In this document: positions 1 through 6,785 of the stretch, one piece after another | Layout: every line of letters starts with the position of its first letter | Position numbering within the stretch: position 1 is the first letter of the stretch | Origin: Desulfobacterales bacterium | Lineage (GTDB): Bacteria; Desulfobacterota; Dissulfuribacteria; Dissulfuribacterales; JAMONC01 | Assembly (NCBI GenBank): GCA_027066725.1 | Contig: JAMONC010000031.1 | Coordinates: forward strand, 1-10,248 | Direction: 5' to 3' | Length of the DNA stretch: 10,248 nucleotides | Notes under the pieces: generated by a model | What the model was told of the DNA's origin: nothing | The model's database searches: none | The model's input: the letters and a program-made list of their open reading frames with translations, nothing else | Made by a program: the position numbers and the translations under genes

Positions 1-47
1 ATAATATAATTAACCGATTTCCCAAATAAGGTATGGTTTAAAATAAT

Positions 48-461
48 ATGAAATTTGATGCACAAATCACAGGGAATATAGGTCTTTATTACACGTGTTA
101 CAGATTATCAAAAATGGGTTGGAATGTAATGCCTACCTCTAGAAATGCACGTGGCATAGATATAATTGCTTATAATCGAGAAGGCACAAAATTTATAGGG
201 ATTCAGGTTAAAACGTTAAGTAAAAGAAATCCTGTTCCATTGGGGAAAAGTCTTGAAAAAATCATGGGGGATTATTGGGTAATTGTTAATAATGTAATTA
301 AAGAGCCTAGTGCCTTTATTTTATTTCCTGATGAAGTCAAATCTTTAGCTTGTAAGAGAGAAAGAAAAGATGGAAGGATTTCATATTGGTTACAACTTAG
401 CTCTTATGATAATGAAAAGTACAAAGAAGCATGGGATAGAATTGGATATGGCTATAAGTAG
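48..461 (+). CDS. PD-(D/E)XK nuclease-superfamily protein, function unknown
   Basis: This 137-residue protein has the compact layout of a PD-(D/E)XK nuclease fold. An N-terminal helix (GNIGLYYTCYRLSKMGW, residues 9-25) is followed by a strand carrying the putative metal-binding Asp38 in RGIDIIAY, then by Gln53-Val54-Lys55 in IGIQVKT, the typical (E/Q)xK half of the motif. Later blocks include IMGDYWVIVNN (72-82) and SAFILFPDEV (88-97), which look like core strands. The helix glutamate found in many relatives of this fold is replaced by Leu13, so catalysis is uncertain. The start is the only ATG before the conserved block; upstream there is only a weak AAGGT 15 bases away. The next gene begins about 110 bases downstream, so co-transcription is possible but unproven. 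The superfamily assignment rests on motif reading; no specific biological role can be given. It could be a nuclease or a non-catalytic DNA-binding relative. Confidence 0.75.
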   Translation: MKFDAQITGNIGLYYTCYRLSKMGWNVMPTSRNARGIDIIAYNREGTKFIGIQVKTLSKRNPVPLGKSLEKIMGDYWVIVNNVIKEPSAFILFPDEVKSLACKRERKDGRISYWLQLSSYDNEKYKEAWDRIGYGYK

Positions 462-573
462 CCTCGTCTATATGTAATAAATTAGTAAAGTCTTCTAATG
501 ATCAAGAAATACTTCAAAATCAGTAGAAAAATGTATAGACTAAAAATATATGAAAAATATGTTGGGGATAGAT

Positions 574-759
574 ATGAAAAAGGAAGAACAAGCAAGATTT
601 ACTAGTCCTAAAATAGCTGAAGAGATAAGAAAAAGATTTGCAGACAAGACAGAAATTATCTCAGTTAATATGAAATATAAAAGGAACATAGGTAGGTTTG
701 TTAGAAAAATAGAACGTGCACACAATAAAGCTAAAAAAAGCACTTTATCCTTTTCATAA
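574..759 (+). CDS. small basic protein upstream of the cysteine peptidase-like gene
   Basis: A short protein of about 61 residues, rich in Lys, Arg and Glu and predicted to be mostly helical (EEQARFTSPKIAEEIRKRF, then a strand-like EIISVNM, then a basic helix GRFVRKIERAHNKAKKS). I recognise no family. The longest frame opens at ATG 550, but that codon has no ribosome binding site. The ATG at 574 sits six bases after a GGGG run (564-567) and gives the protein start MKKEEQ, so I prefer it. Its stop is only 15 bases before the GTG of the next gene, and the next gene's Shine-Dalgarno sequence begins right after this stop, so the two very likely form one transcription unit. The charge pattern suggests a partner, regulator or substrate of the downstream protein rather than an enzyme; that is inference. 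No cysteine or obvious metal-binding cluster is present. Confidence 0.6.
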   Translation: MKKEEQARFTSPKIAEEIRKRFADKTEIISVNMKYKRNIGRFVRKIERAHNKAKKSTLSFS

Positions 760-760
760 A

Positions 761-765
761 AAGGA
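761..765 (+). promoter_or_regulatory. Shine-Dalgarno site deciding the GTG start at 775
   Basis: An AAGGA lies directly after the stop codon of the small upstream gene and nine bases before GTG 775. It supports the rare GTG start of the cysteine peptidase-like protein and shows that the two genes are tightly packed. Confidence 0.6.
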
Positions 766-774
766 CCTTTAATT

Positions 775-2358
775 GTGCGGTTAAACGGACTATCTAGTCA
801 TAGAACCGTCTTTTCAGAAGAGACTAAAATTTATTCAGCTTCCCCTCCTTTTTCTAGTTTTGATTTTATAGAATCTCGTTTTAATGGCATAAACTCTTTA
901 AGGCGTTGCTTTTCCCTTGCAAGGTCTCTGGGAATGGAGACAATTACCTTAGAAAAGATTTCTCCTCAGGGATTGATCTTAGAAGAAAATAATGAACTTC
1001 AAGCATATTTCCCTGATTATAAGTTTAAAGGGGCTTTAAGGCTTTGTTTTTGGAAAAAGGGATTTAAAAAGACAGAGGAGCTTAAAAGATTAACTAGTCG
1101 AGACTTTATAGGCTATGCCATACTAAAACATGACCAGGTAAAATCTAAAAGGGTTAATAAGTGGCATGTTTTTGAAGCTGTATTTAAAAAATATCCGAAT
1201 CCCCGCAATTTTATTGCCAGGTCTAAGACTTTTAAAATCTCTTGTGGTGACAGACAATTTTCAATAAAAGGTGTGTTATATTGTCAACAAAATTCATTAA
1301 ATAAGGCATGTGCTCAAGTAGCACTTAGAAGCCTTTTGTCTAATCATCTTCCAGAAGGGGATATCTCCTATAAAAAGATAAATGAATTGGCAGACATTAC
1401 TCCAGAAAGTGGTAGAGAACCTGGAAAGGGTATGACAGTAGTAGAGATTAGAAGGGTCTTAACTAGTCTTGATATTGGATTTAGAGATGTTGATTATACC
1501 CTAGATGATAAGTTTAGAGACTCTTTACCATACCAAAAATTTATATATGCTGGTGTTGAATCAGGTGCTGGAGCTATGCTTGGTTTTCGCTTTAGCGGTC
1601 CAGAAATTCCGGATAATGCCCCACCAAGACACATTATTCCATTTTTTGGACACACCTTTAATAAAGATACCTGGGTACCTGATGCTGAAATTAGCTATTT
1701 TGATGTTGGAGGTGGAGTTGGATATGTTCCAAGTGAAAATTGGACAAGCAGTTTTATAGGCCATGATGATAACTTTGGGCCTAATTACTGCGTGCCAAGA
1801 TGCCATGTCAATAAGGCTAATGTGGATTATGTAGTAGAATTATTAAATAGGGAGGTTAAATATAGTGGAGTTCATGCTGAGGCTGTATCTCTTGGTTTTA
1901 TTTATTCTTTAGTCCCATCAATCCCATCTGAGTCAAAGGAAAACCACTGGATTAAAAGGCTAACCAAATTTATTAGGATGAAAAGGATTGTTTTACGTGC
2001 TGTTTTTGCCAAAAAGAAGAGCTACATAGCAAATCTTAAAGATTTCTCTGATTGGGAAGGAAATAGAGAGTCAACGGAATTTTTAAATGACTTAGAAGAT
2101 ATGCTGCCTCCTTATTTGTGGATTATAGAGATATCTTTACCACAGCTTTTCCCTGCCAATGAAAGAAAGATAGGGGAAGTGGTACTTAACCCTTTTGTAG
2201 AACCTAATATTTCTAAAGATGTTGATTTTGATCTATTTTTAATGGCTCGTATCCCTTGTTATTATTTCTTTTTGGATTCCTTGGAAGAAGGAAACCCAAT
2301 GTTTTTATTGTTAGATAGCAATATAAAATCACATATGCCATTAATTAGGCGTTTATAA
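775..2358 (+). CDS. papain/C39-like cysteine peptidase-type protein, function unknown
   Basis: A 527-residue protein starting at GTG. Its centre resembles a papain-fold peptidase. Gln171-Gln172 seven to eight residues before Cys179 (CQQNSLNKACAQVALRSLL) match the oxyanion Gln and nucleophile Cys at the start of a helix. Further on, RHIIPFFGHTFN carries His286 and His293, either of which could be the general base, followed by YFDVGG (Asp310) and IGHDDNFG (330-335) as candidates for the third residue. There is no signal peptide or membrane segment, so a cytoplasmic location is likely. Flanking regions of about 165 residues (N-terminal) and 190 residues (C-terminal, beginning near SGVHAEAVSLGFIYSLV) are not recognisable to me. 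It follows a small basic protein in a probable operon. The peptidase call rests on motif spacing only; it could be a transglutaminase-like or inactive relative. Substrate and role are unknown. Confidence 0.7.
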   Translation: MRLNGLSSHRTVFSEETKIYSASPPFSSFDFIESRFNGINSLRRCFSLARSLGMETITLEKISPQGLILEENNELQAYFPDYKFKGALRLCFWKKGFKKTEELKRLTSRDFIGYAILKHDQVKSKRVNKWHVFEAVFKKYPNPRNFIARSKTFKISCGDRQFSIKGVLYCQQNSLNKACAQVALRSLLSNHLPEGDISYKKINELADITPESGREPGKGMTVVEIRRVLTSLDIGFRDVDYTLDDKFRDSLPYQKFIYAGVESGAGAMLGFRFSGPEIPDNAPPRHIIPFFGHTFNKDTWVPDAEISYFDVGGGVGYVPSENWTSSFIGHDDNFGPNYCVPRCHVNKANVDYVVELLNREVKYSGVHAEAVSLGFIYSLVPSIPSESKENHWIKRLTKFIRMKRIVLRAVFAKKKSYIANLKDFSDWEGNRESTEFLNDLEDMLPPYLWIIEISLPQLFPANERKIGEVVLNPFVEPNISKDVDFDLFLMARIPCYYFFLDSLEEGNPMFLLLDSNIKSHMPLIRRL

Positions 2359-2380
2359 TAATTATATCTTGATAAAGACT

Positions 2381-2526
2381 GACATAGGGGCTTTATGGGG
2401 ATTGGGGATGAGAGCTTTAAGAGCTTTTCAAAGGGGCGACCAAGAAGTCATCTAAGAGCTTTTAAAAAATCTCTAACATGACCTTAGCGCCCTTTTCTCA
2501 AAGCCCTTAAACCCCTTTATGACGAA
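2381..2526. repeat. long imperfect inverted repeat / structured element
   Basis: The left arm (about 2383-2445) and right arm (about 2470-2524) are imperfectly complementary. Outer pieces CATA-GGGG (2383-2390) and CCCC-TT-TATG (2513-2522) pair with a two-base bulge. Inner pieces AAAGGGGCG and GCGCCCTTTT pair with one bulge, and AAGTCAT (2444-2450) faces ATGACC (2478-2483). A direct repeat AAGAGCTTTT occurs at about 2419 and 2453. The element begins about 20 bases after the stop of the upstream gene and is more G/C-rich than its surroundings. It may be a transcript-end structure, a small structured RNA, or the remains of a miniature transposable element; the sequence alone cannot decide. Confidence 0.4.
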
Positions 2527-2665
2527 CCTTCATTATTTCTTTCATCTCCATATCTTCATAAATCAGCTACTGATGCCAGGATTTTTAAGTTGGGAGTTCT
2601 TGCTTGGAGAAGGGTAGAAAATAACGTGTTTCAATCCTCTCAAAGCGGGGCAATGCAATCTACTA

Positions 2666-2683
2666 TCAACTTGGATAAGTTGA
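2666..2683. repeat. small perfect hairpin
   Basis: TCAACTT pairs perfectly with AAGTTGA around a four-base loop GGAT. It lies three bases before the TTGACA box of the promoter upstream of the truncated flavoprotein gene. No T-run follows immediately, so it is not a convincing terminator. Its position suggests an operator-like or leftover terminator element, which is inference. Confidence 0.35.
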
Positions 2684-2685
2684 GA

Positions 2686-2714
2686 TTGACAGTTTTTACA
2701 TATAAACTTATTAG
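2686..2714 (+). promoter_or_regulatory. sigma70-like promoter before the truncated flavoprotein gene
   Basis: A perfect -35 box TTGACA (2686-2691) is followed after exactly 17 bases by TATTAG (2709-2714), which matches four of six positions of the -10 consensus. Transcription would start near 2720-2722, almost at the ATG at 2723, giving a leaderless or near-leaderless message. The only gene-like sequence it could drive is the broken Nim-like fragment. Confidence 0.45.
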
Positions 2715-2722
2715 CTAATATT

Positions 2723-2875
2723 ATGAAAGATATGAGAAGAAAAGAGCTGGCTATTACAGAAGATGAAGCAAAATCCTTACTAAAAAAAGCAGAATATGGA
2801 GTATTATCTACAATAGCACAAGATGGGTGCCCCTATGGTGTACCTTTAAGTATAAGATCATTATTAGTAAATTAA
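2723..2875 (+). pseudogene. truncated pyridoxamine 5'-phosphate oxidase-family (Nim-like) flavoprotein
   Basis: The frame encodes 50 residues. MRRKELAITEDEAKSLL followed by AEYGVLSTIAQDGCPYGVPLS closely resembles the N-terminus of the FMN-binding split-barrel (Nim/pyridoxamine 5'-phosphate oxidase-like) family, where MRRK..I.., GVLAT, DG.PY.VPL is a usual pattern. Family members normally run to about 150 residues; here similarity stops after VPLS and the frame ends a few codons later. No continuation of the flavin-binding barrel is visible in any frame of the following bases, so the gene seems to have lost its 3' two thirds by deletion or rearrangement rather than a single frameshift. Translation could start at ATG 2723 or, matching the family better, at ATG 2732. 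The promoter in front looks intact. Family knowledge is from memory; the truncation is seen directly. Confidence 0.65.
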
Positions 2876-3004
2876 CAGGAAAGGCTAAAAAAGGTTATCC
2901 TGTATCCACGTGTTCTAGTTCTTACCGCTTGAAATAAACCATTTAAACTTGGCTCCTCGATTTGTCTTGTGTGGATTTGATACTATATATTTATCTCACC
3001 ATAC

Positions 3005-3024
3005 AAAACGTCGAAGAGTCGCCG
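3005..3024 (-). terminator. candidate rho-independent terminator of the ruvB-protease unit
   Basis: Read on the - strand, CGGCGA-CTCT-TCGACG forms a six-pair stem with one mismatch and a four-base loop, followed directly by TTTT (3008-3005). It lies nine bases beyond the stop codon of the Lon-like gene, a suitable place to end that transcript. The stem is short and the T-run modest, so confidence is moderate. Confidence 0.4.
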
Positions 3025-3032
3025 AAATCGCA

Positions 3033-5470
3033 TCACTCCTTTTCCTCATTACTTGATTTTTCCTCAGACTCTGAGGCTTCTTTTGCCAATTTTGCTAACT
3101 CTTCTAGTTTCTTATCAACTAGATAAAAAAGTGTTCCTTCAGGGAAATTACCTTTTTCATCTGCCTCACCTGCTTCCATATCTGTTAATATCTTTATGGC
3201 ATCTTCTACCTTTTCTACTGACCAAATATGAAATTTTCCATCCTTAACTGCATCAATAATCTCATCTTTTAGCATCAGGTCCCTACAGTTTGAAGCAGGT
3301 ATAATAACTCCATGCTCTCCAGTTAAGCCTCTCTCTTTACAGACATCAAAGAAGCCCTCTATCTTTTTTGATACACCACCTACTGCCTGGATTTCACCTT
3401 TTTGGCTAACAGCTCCAGTGACTGCAATAGATTGCTTTATACCTACACCTGAAAGGGCAGATAAAAGCGCAAATAGCTCTGCTCCAGAGGCAGAATCCCC
3501 ATCTACTTTTCCATAACTCTGTTCAAAGCAAATAGTTGCACTTAAGGTAAGAGGTCTTTTTTTAGAGAACTTTTCTCGCAAGTATCCAGATAAGATCATT
3601 ACCCCTTTTGTATGTATCTTGCCACTTAACTCTGCCTCTCTTTCAATATTAACTACTCCTTCTTTTCCAATAGCAATGTTTGCAGTAATACGAGTAGGCT
3701 TTCCAAACATAAAGTCTCCTAAATCATATATAGAAAGCCCATTTACCTGACCTACCTTTTTACCTTGAGTCTCTATCTTTAAAATATCTTTTAAAATCAA
3801 CTCTTGAATATGATCAGAATAAAGGCTTGCCCTTCTTATTCTTTGTTTGATTGCCTGATCTATATCTTCTTTTTCTATATGTAAGTGGCCTTTTCTCCCA
3901 GCTATAAAGTCTGCTTCAAATAAAAGCTCTGCAATATGCTCCATATATAAAGAAAGCTTATCTTGAGCCCCGGCAAGCTCAGCACTGTATTCAACAAGCC
4001 TTGCACATGCGCTTCCATCTAAGTCTCTTAGACCTTGCTCTGCAATAAAGAATTTTATAGTAGAAAAAAATTGTTCAAGATGTTCTTTAGTTAGATCAAC
4101 ATGGATATCCATGTGGGCTTTAACTTTAAATATTTCTCTAAACTCTTCATCATAGTTATAAAGTAGATAATATAAAAATGGACTTCCAACCAATACCACC
4201 TTTACGTCAAGCTCTATGGGCTTTGGAGTAAGTCCTTTGGTAGTAAATAGACCTAGTTGATCTCCAGGGTCTTCTATGGAAAGTTTTTTTTGTCTAATAG
4301 TTCTTTTTAAAGCCTCATAAGAAAATGGCCATTTTAAAAGATCAAGGGCATTTAATATTAAAAATCCTCCATTTGCCTTATGAAGTGCACCTGCCTTTAT
4401 CATAGTAAAATCTGTAAGAAGTGCTCCAAATTGAGCCTTTCTTTCTACTGCACCAAAGAGATTGGGATAGGTAGGATTAGGTTCAACTACTACAGGTGCG
4501 CCTTGGGTATCTGAGTTATCTACCAATAAATTTACTTCATATTGTGTAAAAGATGGGGAGGAAAAAGGCAGTGGAATTGGCATTTGTGGTTGTTGTGGCT
4601 GGGGTTGAAAATCTCTAAAGTTTTGGACAATATGTGTTTTTACATCCTCTAAATATGCCTGCAATTCTTTGTTGTCTTGATATCTTTGCCTTATTTCTTT
4701 TAATTCAAGGTCAACCTCTTGTGCAACAAGCTCTCTGTCTAAGTTTTTTAATTCTTGTCTAACTTTTAGCTCAAGCTCATGAATACGTCTCATTGAGCTA
4801 CTCATTAGCTTTTGAAGCTCATTTCCCTTCTCTTGTAGAGACTTTTGTTCCTCTTCACTAAGCTTTGAGACCTCATCTGGATTCATTGGGGAGCCATCTT
4901 CTTTAGCTGGAATTACCATCATTCCAGTTTGGTCTGCCTGTAATATAAACCCTTTTTCTTTTACCTTTTCCTCAAGTTCTGTAAAAATCTCCCGTCTTTT
5001 TTGATTAAATTCACGAATAACCTCTTCTTTTCTTGTAACATAGGTCTCAGAGTCAAATATTTTAGGGATACCTTGTTTTAAGTTATCTACAAGTTCTTCC
5101 ATTAATTCTTTAAATTTTCTTCCTTCACCTTTAGGAAGTTTTAGGGCAATGGGAGAGTCAGGGTCTTTAAAATTATGTACATAGCACCAGTCAAACAGGG
5201 AAGAAGCAGTTTCTTTTGCTACCTTTTTAACCATTTTTTTAGCAAGCTCAAGTCTTCCTGTTTCATAGTCTCCAGCAACAAATACATTAAATTTATTGTG
5301 TCTTAAGCCTAGTCCAAAATCTAATGCCTCAATTGCCCTATCTTGTCCTAACCCAAGCCAATCAACTTGTTCAGATATTGCACCATCAAACTCTTTAAGG
5401 CATTTAAAGCCCAGTTTTTCTGGTTCTATATTTAAACGCAGTTTTGATGCATTTAGCTCCTTACTGCCAT
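3033..5470 (-). CDS. Lon-like protease (AAA_32/Lon C-terminal type), apparently frameshifted near its start
   Basis: This is a cytoplasmic Lon-family Ser-Lys protease. The frame open from 5471 to 3033 encodes about 812 residues, the usual family size. In that numbering a degenerate Walker A region (GDYETGRL, 67-74) is followed by a DWCYVHNFKDPDSP block, a long coiled-coil insertion (about 140-290), a Pro/Gln-rich linker (PQPQQPQMPIPLPF), a Walker B-like strand GGFLILNALDLL (368-379), a lid region, and the protease domain with Ser660 (DGDSASGAE) and Lys703 (VGGVSKKIEGFF). Walker A lacks the Lys and Thr/Ser, and Walker B has Asn where Asp is expected, so ATP use is doubtful; the catalytic dyad is present. 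The first in-frame ATG is at 5234, but homology-like sequence extends upstream without ATG, GTG or TTG. A good SD and ATG at 5470 lie one base out of frame. It follows ruvB by 25 bases, probably in one operon. It could be a LonC-like, ATP-independent enzyme. Confidence 0.88.
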
Positions 5471-5491
5471 GTTAATACAATCTCCTTTTAA
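5450..5491 (-). other. start region of the Lon-like gene with a one-base frame conflict
   Basis: On the - strand a strong AAAAGGAG (5489-5482) is followed after 11 bases by ATG 5470, then GCA GTA AGG AGC TAA: this reading ends after five codons. The Lon-like frame reads AGT AAG GAG CTA AAT just downstream (S-K-E-L-N), preceded by an in-frame TAA at 5474-5472 and lacking any usual start codon. One extra base between ATG and AAG would restore M-A-x-K-E-L, a normal-looking N-terminus for this family. Either a base is missing in the assembly or the gene carries a real frameshift. Confidence 0.7.
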
Positions 5492-5495
5492 AGTT

Positions 5496-6518
5496 TTAAT
5501 AACTACTTTTAAAATTATCGAAATAGATACCTAGCTCATTAAGATGTCTTAGGGCAAGATCTGTTGCAACTCTTCCTCTTGGAGTACGCTGTATATAGCC
5601 CTTTTGGATTAAAAAAGGTTCATAGACATCTTCTAAAGTGCCTTTTTCTTCTCCGACTGCTGTGGCAAGGGTTTCAATTCCTACAGGACCTCCTTTAAAC
5701 TTGTAGATAAGAGCCCACAAAATGCGCCTGTCCATCTGATCAAGGCCCTTTTTATCTACATCTAGCATTTTAAGCGCCTTGTCTGCAACATCTTTTGTGA
5801 TGATTCCTTTTGCCCTTACTTCAGCAAAATCTCTAACTCGTCTTAAGAGTCTATTTGCGATCCTTGGTGTACCTCTAGAACGCTTTGCAATCTCAAGTGC
5901 CCCTTCAGGCTCTATCTTTACGCCAAGTATTTTTGCAGAACGTATTACTATCTCATAAAGTTCATCATCAGAATAAAAATCCACTCTAAGTACTACACCA
6001 AATCGGTCTCTAAATGGTGGAGAAAGGAGTCCTGCCCTAGTTGTTGCTCCAATAAGTGTAAAAGGAGGAAGGTCTATCTTAATACTTCTTGCTCCAGGGC
6101 CTTGCCCTATAACAATATCGAGTTGAAAATCTTCCATCGCAGGATAAAGTATCTCTTCTACAACAGGGCTAAGTCTATGGATTTCATCTATAAACAAGAC
6201 ATCTGCTGGCTCTAGGTTTGTAAGTATTGCAGCAAGGTCTCCTGGTCTTTCTATAACAGGACCAGATGTGGCTTTTATATTTACACCCATCTCAGATGCA
6301 ATAATATGAGCAAGAGTAGTTTTACCAAGCCCTGGATATCCATGAAGGAGGCAATGATCTAATGCTTCGTTTCTTTTTTTAGCTGCTTCAATAAATATAC
6401 AAAGTGCTTTTTTTAGCTCTTTATGTCCAATATATTCTCTAAGGCTTTTAGGCCTAAGGTTTACTTCTAGCTCTTTTTCACCTGTTAAGGCATCTGGAGC
6501 AAGCTCCCTTTTTATCAC
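5496..6518 (-). CDS. ruvB: Holliday junction branch migration helicase RuvB
   Basis: RuvB is the hexameric AAA+ motor that, with RuvA, drives branch migration at Holliday junctions for RuvC cleavage in recombination repair. From the GTG start the protein has 340 residues, the family's normal length. Visible are the N-terminal block ELEVNLRPKSLREYIGH, Walker A GYPGLGKTT (60-68; Tyr replaces the usual Pro), Walker B DVLFIDE (106-112), the GATTRAG sensor/arginine segment (157-163), the sensor 2 region RGTPRIANRLLRRVRD (215-230), and a C-terminal winged helix ending in RTPRGR (311-316). A longer frame reaches TTG 6545, but a perfect AGGAGG lies six bases before GTG 6518 and inside that extension, and MIKRELAPDAL is a typical RuvB start, so I chose GTG. 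ruvA and ruvC are not in the window. The Lon-like gene follows 25 bases downstream. Confidence 0.96.
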   Translation of the reverse strand: MIKRELAPDALTGEKELEVNLRPKSLREYIGHKELKKALCIFIEAAKKRNEALDHCLLHGYPGLGKTTLAHIIASEMGVNIKATSGPVIERPGDLAAILTNLEPADVLFIDEIHRLSPVVEEILYPAMEDFQLDIVIGQGPGARSIKIDLPPFTLIGATTRAGLLSPPFRDRFGVVLRVDFYSDDELYEIVIRSAKILGVKIEPEGALEIAKRSRGTPRIANRLLRRVRDFAEVRAKGIITKDVADKALKMLDVDKKGLDQMDRRILWALIYKFKGGPVGIETLATAVGEEKGTLEDVYEPFLIQKGYIQRTPRGRVATDLALRHLNELGIYFDNFKSSY

Positions 6519-6524
6519 CCGCTT

Positions 6525-6530
6525 CCTCCT
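6525..6530 (-). promoter_or_regulatory. ruvB: Shine-Dalgarno site that fixes the ruvB start
   Basis: A perfect AGGAGG on the - strand lies six bases before GTG 6518. Because it falls inside the reading frame that begins at TTG 6545, it argues strongly that translation starts at the GTG and that the nine extra codons are untranslated leader. Confidence 0.75.
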
Positions 6531-6655
6531 AAAAATTTTAAGCAAGTTACTTTAGATTAGCCCTTTTTTAGGGATAAATCAAAGGGTTCTTTGGCTTTAT
6601 TAACTTTTAAAGTATTTACATCACTTTTTGTAGTAAATCTATAAATTACAATCTA

Positions 6656-6684
6656 TTGTTTTAAATACTTAATAATTTTTTAAT
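6656..6684 (+). promoter_or_regulatory. weak candidate promoter for the lipoprotein pair
   Basis: Within the 267-base divergent gap between ruvB and the lipoprotein-like gene, TTGTTT (6656-6661) and TTTAAT (6679-6684) are 17 bases apart; the second matches five of six -10 positions, the first only three of six. The gap is very A/T-rich, so such matches arise easily by chance. I see no riboswitch, tRNA or convincing operator in this gap. Confidence 0.22.
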
Positions 6685-6785
6685 CTTTTTTTAAGGACTA
6701 TTTATAAATTAAAAGTTACATTAATAACAAAGGATATTTTAGATCATTAGCATCTTAATAACCTCTAAATCATAGGAGGTGTATC

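Larger units (their letters stand above)
2359..3032. other. gene-poor stretch with structured and decayed sequence
   Basis: This stretch of about 670 bases separates the cysteine peptidase-like gene from the convergent end of the Lon-like gene and holds no intact gene. From left to right it contains a long imperfect inverted repeat, about 100 bases in which I see nothing, a perfect 7-bp hairpin, a sigma70-like promoter, a truncated flavoprotein gene, about 130 bases without recognisable content, and a candidate terminator for the - strand operon. The mixture of a broken gene and local repeats suggests past insertion or deletion. Confidence 0.6.

Noticed and set aside
540..743. Open frame on the - strand opposite the small basic gene
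   Set aside because: It is an A/T-rich antisense shadow with a Leu/Phe/Ile-rich product and no ribosome binding site; the + strand frame has better spacing to its neighbour.
1505..1806. Open frames in other frames within the cysteine peptidase-like gene
   Set aside because: They lie inside a longer convincing gene, have no ribosome binding sites and give no recognisable protein.
2628..2660. GTTTCAATCC followed by a GCGGGGC block, reminiscent of a CRISPR repeat start
   Set aside because: There is a single copy, no second repeat at spacer distance and no cas gene in the window; the opening motif alone is too common.
3053..3247. + strand open frame opposite the end of the Lon-like gene
   Set aside because: It is antisense to a well-supported gene with a Leu-rich product typical of a shadow frame.
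6556..6575. CCCT...AGGG mini-hairpin upstream of ruvB
   Set aside because: Only four pairs with a T-rich loop; too weak to call an operator or terminator.
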